The notes beneath the pieces are model-generated. The model ran no database searches and was not told the origin of the DNA. It was given only the letters and a program-made list of their open reading frames with translations. 23,006 nucleotides of DNA, from positions 1 through 23,006 of the forward strand of contig CAYZJD010000020.1 in NCBI GenBank assembly GCA_964478455.1. The letters are read 5' to 3'. This DNA comes from CAYZJD01 sp964478455. Its GTDB lineage: Bacteria > Acidobacteriota > Terriglobia > Bryobacterales > Bryobacteraceae. Positions 15,154 through 22,867 of this stretch are shown here, piece after piece. A program made the translations under genes and the position numbers. The number at the start of each line of letters is the position of its first letter. Positions within the stretch are counted from its first letter, which is position 1.

Positions 15154-15648
15154 CTACAGTGGTTGCGGCAGCGTCGCATGAATGTAGTCCAGCCGCTTCG
15201 GATCGATGCGGTACCGGACCGCGATGGCCAGGCTCACTGCCAGGCCCTCCTTCGTTTGCACCTTCAGGGTCTCGGCCTTCTTCTTGAGGTCTTCGACCAC
15301 AGCCGTCGCAAACACACGGTCACAGGCGTCGTATGTTTCCACTTGCTGGACCAGTGGAACGACGAAGTGCGCACCTGGGTATAGCGTTCCTGGCAGCGTA
15401 CCCGAAATCTGGCTCACGCGTACGCCCGCCCTTCCGCTCGGCACCACCACGATGCTCAGCCCGGCAAGCAGCGGCAGCCAAGCGAGCGCCGCCAGCTTGC
15501 CTGCCTCGCGCCACCGCACCGGCGGAGGCAGCGCCTCTGCCGTCCTCTTCCTCCCGTAAGCCTTGTACAGGTCGTTAATCAGAATCCATGCGGCGGCGGC
15601 GAACAACCCGCCGGCGCTGATCAACAACAAATAGCGAAGCAGCAACAT
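15154..15648 (-). CDS. SPFH/prohibitin-family protein, N-terminal part, ending at an in-frame amber codon
   Basis: This 164-residue part starts at an ATG with AGGAGATAGG upstream. It has two hydrophobic segments (about residues 2-24, LLLRYLLLISAGGLFAAAAW, and 50-68, LAALAWLPLLAGLSIVVVP) and then the prohibitin/band-7 core with 'GTLYPGAHFVVPLVQQVETY' and 'LKVQTKEGLAVSLAIAVRYR'. It runs to LPQPL followed by TAG at 15154-15156. Translation beyond the TAG continues as EQIVPPVVASAFRQVIPNY, exactly what follows in prohibitin-like proteins, where a Glu is usual at the TAG position (GAG to TAG). The codon is 59 bases from the contig end, so a base-call error is a strong possibility. The L,D-transpeptidase gene upstream ends 44 bases away. 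Confidence 0.8.
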   Translation of the reverse strand: MLLLRYLLLISAGGLFAAAAWILINDLYKAYGRKRTAEALPPPVRWREAGKLAALAWLPLLAGLSIVVVPSGRAGVRVSQISGTLPGTLYPGAHFVVPLVQQVETYDACDRVFATAVVEDLKKKAETLKVQTKEGLAVSLAIAVRYRIDPKRLDYIHATLPQPL

Positions 15649-15692
15649 CGTCCTATCTCCTTTCTTAACTCCTGGGTCTTGGCCATGAGCTC

Positions 15693-16253
15693 TCAATCCC
15701 CGGCTCCTGAGGTCGCCGTCACGGCGGGAACATGCGGGCCGTCCCCATCGCTGTCCCCGTCGAAGATGCGTGCGACTTCCGCGGTGCGCTCCCCGTGCAG
15801 TTCCACCATGTCGCCCACGCCGACCATCTCGAACAACTCTTCAACGTCGGCGTTCCGCATCCGGATGCAGCCGTGCGAGGCGGCGCGTCCGATCGAGCCC
15901 GGCACGTTCGTCCCGTGGATGCCGTAGCCCTTGCGGCTCAGGCCCAGCCAGCGGGTGCCCAGCGGGTTCTTGGGTCCTGGAGGCGTAACTTTCCCAGGAA
16001 CGTAATGCGCGGGACGGGCGACGCGTATGACGATCGCGAACGTGCCAGTCGGGCTGGGTGTATCCAATGCGCCCACCGCGGTTCGCCAGATCCTCACCAC
16101 CCGCCCGTCCGCGATCAACGCCAGCTTCCGGTCGGGGATGCTGACCACGATCCGGCGGCGCGGCCTGCCCTGTCCATCCTCGGCGAGAGCCTCCGTCGCC
16201 GTCAGGACGCCGATGACCGCCAGCTTCCACCAGGTCCGATCCGCTCGCCGCAT
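15693..16253 (-). CDS. Exported L,D-transpeptidase (YkuD domain)
   Basis: The 186-residue product has a signal-like N-terminus (WWKLAVIGVLTATEALA). The YkuD domain runs from about residue 35 to 152, with GIHGT (111-115) and the catalytic motif S-H-G-C-I-R-M (126-132). In it Cys129 is the nucleophile, with His127 and Arg131 beside it. Such enzymes form 3-3 cross-links in peptidoglycan or attach proteins to it, in the periplasm. The ATG at 16253 is chosen because AAGGAGA lies about 8 bases before it; an upstream in-frame ATG at 16286 lacks a ribosome-binding site. The C-terminal ~20 residues after the domain (rich in Gly, Asp, Ser, Pro) are encoded by sequence that includes the 23-bp dispersed repeat and look non-conserved. 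Confidence 0.92.
   Translation of the reverse strand: MRRADRTWWKLAVIGVLTATEALAEDGQGRPRRRIVVSIPDRKLALIADGRVVRIWRTAVGALDTPSPTGTFAIVIRVARPAHYVPGKVTPPGPKNPLGTRWLGLSRKGYGIHGTNVPGSIGRAASHGCIRMRNADVEELFEMVGVGDMVELHGERTAEVARIFDGDSDGDGPHVPAVTATSGAGD
15726..15748. repeat. 23-bp dispersed repeat, copy 2, inside the L,D-transpeptidase gene
   Basis: This copy matches 1672-1694 at 21 of 23 bases in the same orientation. It lies within the last 20 codons of the transpeptidase gene, read from the other strand as DGPHVPA. A further GTCCCC follows within 10 bases. Its placement at the very end of a coding frame suggests insertion into the 3' end with readthrough to a new stop. Confidence 0.55.
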
Positions 16254-16380
16254 CTTCTTTTCTCCTTGCGCAGGAGGCAAGTACACGACGGGAGCCAGAT
16301 CCTATCTAATTGAAAAACGAGGCTTTATGTCGACCGTTCGCGTGCCTGCCGTGACTCGGGCGTCTACCGGCTGACACGCT

Positions 16381-17237
16381 TCAAACCAGGCCAATGCGCT
16401 CGAGGAAGCCCGCTGCTACGTCGGCCGCGCGCCGGTGTTCCCCGTCCACCTGGTGGTTCAGCTTGCGCATCGTCTCGTTCGAAAGCCTGCCGGAGAGTTC
16501 GCCGAGCGCCCGCCTTGCGCGCCCCGGCAGCCCGCCGTGAACAGCGAAGGCGGCCTCGTAAGGGGGGAAGTAGCGCCGGTCGTCCTCGAGCACGCGGACA
16601 TCCAGCGTGGCGAGCAGCCCGTCGGTGGAATTGGCCGCCACCATGTCCACCTGTTTCCGAAGAAGCGCCTGGTAGAGTAACCCCAGGTCCATCGTCTTCG
16701 GCGATTCGCTCAGCTTGAGGCCGTATGTCCGCATCAGGCCGTCGAGCCCGTCCGGGCGCTGCTGAAACTCGTAGCCCATGCCCAGCCGCCAGGACCTCCG
16801 TGCGGCCTGGGACAAGGTGGTGATCCCCTCGGCCCGGGCGTCTTCGCCGCGGATCACCATCGCGAAGGTGTTGTTGAATCCCAACGGGTCGAGCCACTCG
16901 ATGCGCCAGCGAGCGCGGTACTCCCTTCGCACCCGCTCGAAAACGGCAGCGGCATCGGAGGAAGGCGGAAGTTTCAGCACGGCGGTGAGCGCCGTTCCGC
17001 TGTACTCGGGATAGAAATCGATTTCGCCGCTCACCAGCGCCTGGTGGGCCAGCAGCGTTCCCCCCAGGTTCAGCCGTTTGTCGACGCGGACTCCGAGACG
17101 CCGTTCCAGGTGCCGGGCGGCGATCTCTCCGAGAATCACTTGCTCGGTGAAGTGCTTGGCGCCCGCGCGCACTTCGCGCCGCCGCCCGCACCCCGGCGCC
17201 AGCGCGGCTACAGCGCCAGAAAGTCTCGACGGTCCAC
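16381..17237 (-). CDS. OpuAC-type osmoprotectant (glycine betaine/choline) binding lipoprotein, apparent frameshift at 5' end
   Basis: The ~285-residue protein carries the OpuAC/ProX-family signature KHFTEQVILGEI, then 'EIDFYPEYSGTAL', 'WLDPLGFNNTFAM' and 'VAANSTDGLLATLDV'. It binds glycine betaine, choline or related solutes for the ATPase and permease of this operon. As sequenced, the frame has no good start. If one G is added in the run GCGCTGTAG (near 17210), a GTG at 17237 with GGAGG at 17242-17246 opens the frame. It then encodes MDRRDFLALVAALAPGC, with a twin-arginine motif and a lipoprotein-like Cys. The same base also gives the upstream esterase a stop codon, so a one-base deletion in the assembly or the genome is likely. 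It ends the operon; the transpeptidase gene starts 127 bases downstream. Confidence 0.85.
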
Positions 17238-19327
17238 TTAGCCTCCGGCACAACCTCAACGTTTGCCGCCTGCGCGTAGATCCTCCTCGCTTCGGTGGGA
17301 TCCACCGGTTTGCCGGCTGCATCCACCGCGCCCGCCAGCCGCACGCGCCGGGGCGCCAGCGACGCCGCCAACTGGGGCAAGTCGGTCTTGGCCAGTACGC
17401 CTTGCACGAAGTTCGCGAACGGATGCGTGTACTCTTCCGTCTCGACGATGCTCCGGTACGAGATCAGGCCCCCCGCAAGATACAGCGAATCGATTCCAGG
17501 GTCGAGCGCCGCCGCGAACACCGCGGGAACCGTCATCTTGCCGGAAGCCGCCGCCACCACCCGGCGCCCCTTTGCGGCTTCGTGCGCCCGCATGGCCGCG
17601 GCCATCCCCAGCAAGTCAGTCACGCGCTGCCCCACGAGCGGCTTGCCCAGGATCAGCGAACCCCAGGCGTAGTTCTCCTCGTCCTGATGCGGCCCGGTGT
17701 AGTGCGGCGCGCCACGCCCAAACTCCGGCCGCAGGTCGCCGATTCCCCGCAGATCCGGGAGGCAGACGACCAAGCCCTGGGCCGCGAGTTCCTCATAGAA
17801 GGCCCGTGCGGAGCGCAGGTTGCGCCCGCCCGGTTCGAGAGCGATCAGCACAGGCCGCCTCGGATCGGGCAGTCTGGGAACCAGCAGCCAGGCGGGAATC
17901 CGGACGCCCAGCGCGGATTCCACCTCAATAGCCTGGACCTCCGCACTTGCGGCTTTCGCGCGACCCGCCACTACCGCGCGGGTCTGAGCCCGCGGTTTAT
18001 CTACGCCTAGCAGCTCCGCCAGGTCCGGCCGCTTTCCCGGAGTAACGATCGCCGCCGCCCGCGCGCGATTCAGCCGGAACGGCGTCACACTCCCGAAGTC
18101 ACGCACCACGTTTCCCGTTGGCCCCACCCACAGCGTCTCGTCCTTCTCGACGGCGGTTGCCGGCTCTTCTAGCGGATCCGTTTCGCCGAGCAACCACCGC
18201 CGGAACCACGCGTAGACCTTGACTCGCAGATCAAGGGAAAGCGTGTGCGGAAGCGGCGTGTCGTCCCACGCGAGGTGGTCGGCGTGCCCCAGTACCCGGT
18301 AGACCTGCCGCAATTTCTGGAACTCCTCCCAGCCGCTGCGGATGTAGTTCGGCGAGTACGTCCCATAGAAGTCCTTCGCGCTCACGAGAACCAGCAGCGG
18401 CTTGGGGGCCAGCGGATAGAGAACGTCCCAGCGATCAAAACCCAGCGGGCCGCTTCCGAGGAAGTTCTGCTCGGCGTCGTCGGTCGAGCCCGGCGGAATG
18501 AAGCCGGCGCACGCCACGTTCTCCGTGTTGCCAGAGGAGACCACGGCTGCCGCCAGCCGGTCGTCCACGGCCGCCAGGAACATGGTGAGCGTTCCGCCGC
18601 CGGACTGCCCCGTCGAGGCCAGCCGCTTGGTGTCCACCAGCGGATGCGCGGCCAGGTAATCCAGGCTCCGCACCGCGTCCCACACCTGCATCCGCGTCGC
18701 CGTGTCGCCCGCCAGCAGCATCTGCCGTCCCGGAACGCTGTGCTCGTCATCGGCCGAGCCAAGCCGCGTGAGCCAACCGCCCGGCCTCGGGTAGTAGGTA
18801 CGCTCCCCCTGCCCCATCGGGTCGAAGGCCAACACCAGGAATCCGAGTTGCACCAGCCCCTGGCAGCACCGCTGGTAACTCTCGTACGACTTCCCGTTCA
18901 GCGAGTGACCCATCTGAAACAGCACGCCCGGATAGGGTGGCCGGCCGCGCTTCGGGATGTACAGGTTCGCGGGGATGTGAAGGCCCGGCCGGCTCTCGTA
19001 GACGATCTTCTCCACCCGGTAGTGCTCGCGCTCGAACGAGCCGGTCGTCCGCGCGTTCAACGATGTTCGTTCCGGCATCCCTCCGGCGAGTTTCCAGAAA
19101 GTCTCCCGCGCCCAGCGCTGCCGCGCGCGAACCGCGTCCGTCGTGGTGAGTTTCTTGAGATCCGCGTTTCGCTTGTGGTAGGCGCGCTCGGCGAGGCCGC
19201 GCAGATAGTCCGGCAGAATCCGTGGATAGTCCCGGTAGGCGACTCCGGGATACTGTCCTTGCGCATGCAGCCTGGCGGACAACAGCGAGACAGTCGATGG
19301 CGCAAGAAGGAAATGGCGGCGGGTCAT
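17208..19327 (-). CDS. Exported two-domain alpha/beta hydrolase (acetylxylan-esterase-like), apparent frameshift at 3' end
   Basis: About 706 residues. The N-terminus T-R-R-H-F-L-L with a following hydrophobic stretch resembles a Tat signal. Domain 1 (about 95-400) has 'GVLFQMGHSLNGKSY', the nucleophile elbow TGQSGGG (Ser242), a likely acid in 'LVSAKDFYG' and a His in 'VLGHADHLAW', as in AXE1-type esterases. Domain 2 (about 480-690) repeats the fold (PVLIALEPGGRN, LVVCLPDLRGIGD) but has 'AAASGKMTV' where a nucleophile elbow would be, so it may be inactive. As sequenced, the frame runs on for ~290 codons into a shadow of the binding-protein gene. Adding one G near 17210 ends it at TETFWRW-type residues with TAG at 17208-17210. 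It sits between the permease and the binding-protein genes. The substrate is unknown. Confidence 0.8.
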
Positions 19328-19361
19328 CGGGTCTTACGATACCACCGCGCCGCCGCGGTTC

Positions 19362-19979
19362 TCACGCTCGCGCGATCTTCGTCTCCACCCACCCGAGTCC
19401 GCCATCGGCAACCAGGGCGAGCGCCGCCGCCGGCACCGCTCCCGCCAGGATCTGGGCGCTGTCCACCGACGCGATGCCGCGGAAGATGAACACCCCCAGT
19501 CCCCCGCCTCCTATGGCCGCTGCGATGGTGGCCGTTCCCACTGTCGTCACCGTCGCCACGCGCAGCCCCGCCAGGATCGTGCGCGCCGCCAGCGGGAACT
19601 CCACCTGCCACAAGATCTGCCGTGAGGTCATACCCATGGCGAGAGCGGACTCCCGTACAGCCGTATCCACGCTCAAGATGCCGGCGAGGGTGTTTCGCAG
19701 AACCGGCAGCAGCGCATAGAGGACCAGCGCAACGATAGCCGTTCGTTTCCCGATCCCGCCAACGAGCGGGATCGGCAGCAGGAAGCCGAACAGCGCCAGG
19801 CTCGGCACCGTCTGCAAAACGTTCGCGAGCCCCATCACCCACCGTCTCCACGCCGCGCGCCGGGTCAGCGCCACACCGAGCGGAATCGCCACCCCGGCGG
19901 CGATCGCCATCGCCGCGAGCACGAGCCAGACGTGCTCCAAAGTGAGTTCGAGGATCTCCTCCACGACGCCGCGTCCCAT
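19362..19979 (-). CDS. Osmoprotectant ABC transporter permease (OpuAB/ProW type)
   Basis: The 205-residue protein has five to six hydrophobic segments and the conserved coupling (EAA) loop 'ESALAMGMTSRQILWQVEFPLA' region, here around residues 109-130 (ESALAMGMTSRQ). The segment 'NVLQTVPSLALFGFLLPI' and the GGGGLG turn are typical of the BPD_transp_1 (PF00528) permeases of the glycine betaine/carnitine/choline class. It forms the transmembrane pore with the ATPase and the OpuAC-type receptor. Its start overlaps the ATPase stop in TGATG, with GGAAGGAAGAGG before it. A GTG at 19997 would begin inside the ATPase gene and is less likely. Only one permease gene is present, so the pore is probably a homodimer. 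Confidence 0.92.
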   Translation of the reverse strand: MGRGVVEEILELTLEHVWLVLAAMAIAAGVAIPLGVALTRRAAWRRWVMGLANVLQTVPSLALFGFLLPIPLVGGIGKRTAIVALVLYALLPVLRNTLAGILSVDTAVRESALAMGMTSRQILWQVEFPLAARTILAGLRVATVTTVGTATIAAAIGGGGLGVFIFRGIASVDSAQILAGAVPAAALALVADGGLGWVETKIARA

Positions 19980-20722
19980 CAGCCCTCTTCCTTCCACCGG
20001 AGGCAGGCAAGAAAACCCTCAACTTCCGCGCCGCGCGCCTGCAAGAACTCCTCCGGCGCGCCGAGCACCTCGAGCCTCCCCTCGTGCAGCAGCCCGATGC
20101 GCGTACCCACCAGCAGCGCCTCGCGCACGTCGTGGGTCACGAAGATCGCCGTCTTGGCGAGGGACCGGCGCAGGGCGAGGAACTCGCGCTGCGCCTCGAC
20201 GCGCGTCACCGGGTCCAGCGCCCCGAAGGGCTCGTCGAACAAGAGCAGGGGCGGGTCCGCCGCCAGCGCCCGGGCTACGCCCACTCGTTGCCGCTGTCCG
20301 CCCGAAAGCTCCCGCGGATAACGGCCGCGAAACTCCTCCGGCGCCAGCCCCACCTTCTCCAGCAGTTCACGAACCCGCGCCTCGATGCGCCCGGTGTCCC
20401 AGCCCTCCAACCGCGGCACCAGCGCGATGTTCTCCTCCACGGTGTAGTGCGGAAACAGGCCCACTTCCTGGATGACGTAGCCGGTGCGGCGCCGCAGCCG
20501 AATCGGATCCCACCCGCGCGTCGACTTCCCAGACACCAACACCTCGCCTTTGGTGGGAAACAGCAGACCGTTGACCATCTTCAACGCCGTGGTCTTCCCG
20601 GCGCCGCTGCGGCCCAGCAGCACCAGGGTTTCGCCGGCCCGGACTTCAAAGCTCAGGCCGCAGAGAACGCGCTTGCCGTTGATGTGATAGGAAACGTCGT
20701 GAAAGGAGACGGCGGCGCTCAT
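19979..20722 (-). CDS. Osmoprotectant ABC transporter ATP-binding protein (OpuAA/ProV type)
   Basis: The 247-residue ATPase has Walker A GRSGAGKT (37-44), a Q loop at Gln85 (GYVIQEVGLFPHYTV), the signature LSGGQ (139-143), Walker B LLLFDEP (159-165) and the switch His197. The 'QEVGLFPHYTVEENIALVP' phrasing and the neighbours place it with the glycine betaine/choline importers rather than with other families. ProV and OpuAA usually carry two C-terminal CBS domains (total about 400 residues) that sense ionic strength. This one ends shortly after the nucleotide-binding domain, so osmotic gating would have to come from elsewhere. It is the first gene of the four-gene operon; the ATG is preceded by GGAAATCGC. 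Confidence 0.93.
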   Translation of the reverse strand: MSAAVSFHDVSYHINGKRVLCGLSFEVRAGETLVLLGRSGAGKTTALKMVNGLLFPTKGEVLVSGKSTRGWDPIRLRRRTGYVIQEVGLFPHYTVEENIALVPRLEGWDTGRIEARVRELLEKVGLAPEEFRGRYPRELSGGQRQRVGVARALAADPPLLLFDEPFGALDPVTRVEAQREFLALRRSLAKTAIFVTHDVREALLVGTRIGLLHEGRLEVLGAPEEFLQARGAEVEGFLACLRWKEEG

Positions 20723-20818
20723 GCGATTTCCGGGATCTGCTCCAGCGTATCCTGGCGGCAGGCTTCCGTCCAGATGGTCCCGCCGTTTCTCAGTTTGCCG
20801 GCGGCCGCCGGCGTGCCC

Positions 20819-21919
20819 TCACCCCATCGCCGGCACAAATGGCCGGTCCGACTGCTGCCGACGGAACGCCTTAGCCCACACGCCGGGGATCAGGGTCCCG
20901 CATCGCGGACAGCACCCTCCCGCCGTCAGCCGGTAGTCCCGGATGCGGTAGCCCCGCCGGCGCACGAGCCCCTGGCCGCACTGCGGGCAGCGCGTGTCCT
21001 CCAGATCCCCAACCATCCCGGGCAGATTGCCGGCGTAGACGTAGCGCAACCCGGCGCTTTGCCCGATCCGCCACGCCCGCTCCAGCGTCTCGGGCGGCGT
21101 GTTCTGCGGGTCCGTCATCTTGTAGTCCTGGTGGAACGCGGTCACGTGCCACGGGATGTCCGCCGAGATGCCCGCCAGGAACTCCGCGATCTGGCGCAGC
21201 TCGGCGTCCGAGTCGTTGAATCCGGGGACCACCAGCGTCACCACTTCCAGCCAGAAGCCCATCTGGTGAATCAGCCGGAGACTCTCCAGGACCGGCTGCA
21301 ACCGGCCGCCCAGCTCGCGATAGTGCCGGTCGTCGAAGCTCTTCAGATCGACCTTGTAGAGATCGGTCCACGGCCGAAGGTACTCGAGCACCTTGGGCGT
21401 GGCGTTGCCGTTCGAGACGAACCCGGTCAGCAGCCCGCGAGCTTTCGCTTCCTTGAAAACGGCCACGGCCCATTCGGCCGTGATCAGCGGCTCGTTGTAC
21501 GTGCTCACCACCGCTTCGGCGCCCGCTCGCTCAGCGCCGCGCACCAGTTCCTCCGGAGTCGCCTGGTAGGGCGGAGAGACAGCGTGTGGATCCCGGATGG
21601 CCTGGCTCGTCACCCAGTTCTGGCAGTAGGCGCAGTGCAGGTCGCAGCCGAGCATGCCGAAGCTGAACGCCGGCGCGCCAGGCTTGACGTGGAAGAACGG
21701 CTTCTTCTCGATGGGGTCGCAAGCTATGCCCGCCACGTACCCCCACGGCACGTACAGCTTCCCGTCGCGGTTGAAGCGGACTTTGCACACCCCCGGTTGG
21801 CCGTCGAAGATGGGGCAGCAGTGGCCGCAGGCGTAGCAGCGGATCCGCTTGTCGTCGATCCGCTCCCAGAGATCGCCCTCCCGGACGTTCTCCGCCAGCA
21901 CTTCCGCGAGCGTCGGCAC
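20819..21919 (-). CDS. amrS: AmmeMemoRadiSam-type radical SAM protein
   Basis: The 366-residue protein has the radical SAM cluster motif C-D-L-H-C-A-Y-C (Cys92, 96, 99). Ahead of it is a Cys-rich N-terminal part (Cys28, 31, 34, 35, 45, in RCYACGHCC and VCKVRF). At the C-terminus is a zinc-ribbon-like pair, CPQCG and CCPRCG. 'STYNEPLITAEWAVA' and 'GFVSNGNATPKVLEYL' match the pyruvate-formate-lyase-activase-like AmmeMemoRadiSam family. The family usually occurs with AMMECR1 and MEMO domain proteins, and neither is in this window. The reaction is not established. The start is a GTG at 21919 with GGGGGTA upstream; it follows the Rrf2 gene by 19 bases, so the two are probably co-transcribed. The ATPase gene begins 96 bases beyond its stop. 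Confidence 0.9.
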   Translation of the reverse strand: MPTLAEVLAENVREGDLWERIDDKRIRCYACGHCCPIFDGQPGVCKVRFNRDGKLYVPWGYVAGIACDPIEKKPFFHVKPGAPAFSFGMLGCDLHCAYCQNWVTSQAIRDPHAVSPPYQATPEELVRGAERAGAEAVVSTYNEPLITAEWAVAVFKEAKARGLLTGFVSNGNATPKVLEYLRPWTDLYKVDLKSFDDRHYRELGGRLQPVLESLRLIHQMGFWLEVVTLVVPGFNDSDAELRQIAEFLAGISADIPWHVTAFHQDYKMTDPQNTPPETLERAWRIGQSAGLRYVYAGNLPGMVGDLEDTRCPQCGQGLVRRRGYRIRDYRLTAGGCCPRCGTLIPGVWAKAFRRQQSDRPFVPAMG

Positions 21920-21938
21920 GGCTACCCCCAGTATCGCT

Positions 21939-22403
21939 CTACCCGCGCCGGGCGGAGATGTGGCTCTGGATCTGTACCGTTGCGTTGCGTTCCTGGCACA
22001 GCAAATCCTCGAGCGTCGTGCTGCCGAGCACGCGGTCCAGCGCGTTCTGCATCGCCCGCAGCAGCGGCCGGATTGAGCAGTCAGCGGAGTGAACGCACTG
22101 GCGCTCGACGCCCGAGTGGCTCTCGCAGAACTCGGGGCTGAAGAACCGCCCGCCCAGCACCTCCAGCGCCTCGCGAACGCTGATCTGGTCGGCCGGCCGG
22201 GCCAGGCGGTAGCCGCCGTCCTTGCCGCGCACGCTTTCGGCCAACCCTGCCAGGCGAAGAAGCCGCAGCAGCTTGGCGGTGTTGGCTTGCGACAACCCCT
22301 CCGATTCGCTGATTTCGGGAATGGTCACGCTCGAACGCCGGCCCGCGCGGGCCATCCGCAGCAGGCACCGGAGTCCGTATTCTTCCAACGCGCTGAGTTT
22401 CAT
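21939..22403 (-). CDS. Rrf2-family transcriptional regulator with cysteine triad
   Basis: The 154-residue protein has the Rrf2 winged-helix domain: MKLSALEEYGLRCLLRMA, then the recognition helix 'LSQANTAKLLRLLRLAG' and the wing 'VRGKDGGYRLARP'. A triad of cysteines follows (Cys93, Cys103, Cys109, spacing 9 and 5), similar to the [2Fe-2S]-binding Cys92/98/104 of IscR (spacing 5 and 5). A redox- or cluster-responsive repressor is likely. It lies 35 bases after the ferredoxin gene on the same strand, and the operon promoter is upstream of the ferredoxin, so it may regulate its own operon. The start at 22403 (GAGG directly upstream) is preferred; a longer frame to 22739 overlaps the ferredoxin gene in another frame. 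Confidence 0.92.
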   Translation of the reverse strand: MKLSALEEYGLRCLLRMARAGRRSSVTIPEISESEGLSQANTAKLLRLLRLAGLAESVRGKDGGYRLARPADQISVREALEVLGGRFFSPEFCESHSGVERQCVHSADCSIRPLLRAMQNALDRVLGSTTLEDLLCQERNATVQIQSHISARRG

Positions 22404-22438
22404 AGCCTCAGCGGAAACGGCGGATGCCGCCGGGCGCG

Positions 22439-22699
22439 CTAACGGCCGTAATAGGCGGCGTTCTCCGCCGCGAAGTGCTGCCACTTCTCCGGCAGATCGT
22501 CCAGCGTGAAGATCGCCGAGACCGGACACACCGGCACGCACGCGCCGCAGTCGATGCATTCCACCGGATCGATGTATAGCATCTTTGCCTCGGCGAAATT
22601 CGCCTCGTCCTTCTTGGGGTGGATGCAATCCACCGGGCAGGCGTCGACGCAGGCTGTGTCTTTGGTGCCGATGCAGGGTTCTGCAATCACATATGCCAT
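22439..22699 (-). CDS. Seven-iron-type ferredoxin (3Fe-4S plus 4Fe-4S)
   Basis: The 86-residue protein has eight cysteines in two groups. The first is Cys9, 17, 21, 25 (C-x7-C-x3-C-P) and the second is Cys48, 51, 54, 58 (C-x2-C-x2-C-x3-C-P). By comparison with Azotobacter FdI, Cys9, 17 and 58 would bind the 3Fe-4S cluster and Cys21, 48, 51 and 54 the 4Fe-4S cluster. Cys25 would be the equivalent of the free Cys24 of FdI. It transfers electrons in the cytoplasm; the partner is unknown, and the radical SAM enzyme encoded two genes away is a candidate. The ATG has GGAGAAACG before it. It is the first gene of a likely three-gene transcript. Confidence 0.95.
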   Translation of the reverse strand: MAYVIAEPCIGTKDTACVDACPVDCIHPKKDEANFAEAKMLYIDPVECIDCGACVPVCPVSAIFTLDDLPEKWQHFAAENAAYYGR

Positions 22700-22730
22700 G
22701 AACGTTTCTCCAGATAGCGCAACTCCGGAC

Positions 22731-22755
22731 CCGCTTCACCGGCGGGCTGAAGCGG
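22731..22755 (-). promoter_or_regulatory. 8-bp hairpin in the ferredoxin leader
   Basis: CCGCTTCA (22731-22738) and TGAAGCGG (22748-22755) pair perfectly around a 9-base loop, inside the predicted 5' leader of the ferredoxin transcript and about 30 bases before its ATG. The ribosome-binding site is not within the stem. It could affect transcript stability or be a repeat-like palindrome. Confidence 0.35.
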
Positions 22756-22838
22756 CGGGACCTTCCTGGTCTGACACGCCGACGTCACGACGGGCGCCGC
22801 CAGCACTCTCCAGAATTGCGGGAACCAGAACTAACCCA

Positions 22839-22867
22839 ACTCTACCCAATGTGTACCTCGAAGTCAA
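22839..22867 (-). promoter_or_regulatory. Sigma-70-like promoter upstream of the ferredoxin gene
   Basis: On the minus strand TTGACT (22862-22867, five of six to TTGACA) and TAGAGT (22839-22844, four of six to TATAAT) are separated by exactly 17 bases. Transcription would start near 22832, giving a leader of about 130 bases. A near-repeat TTGGGTAGA/TTGGGTTAG overlaps the -10 element and might be an operator half-site, which I cannot confirm. Confidence 0.5.

Noticed and set aside
16364..17207. Reading the esterase as one 987-residue protein
   Set aside because: After about residue 703 the frame only mirrors the binding-protein gene in another phase, and the residues become Arg/Ala/Gly-rich with no fold pattern.
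20084..22141. Long plus-strand open frame of 685 codons opposite the ATPase, Rrf2 and radical SAM genes
   Set aside because: High-GC sequence leaves few stops on the antisense strand; the translation is rich in Arg, His and Gln with no motif, while the minus strand has full families.
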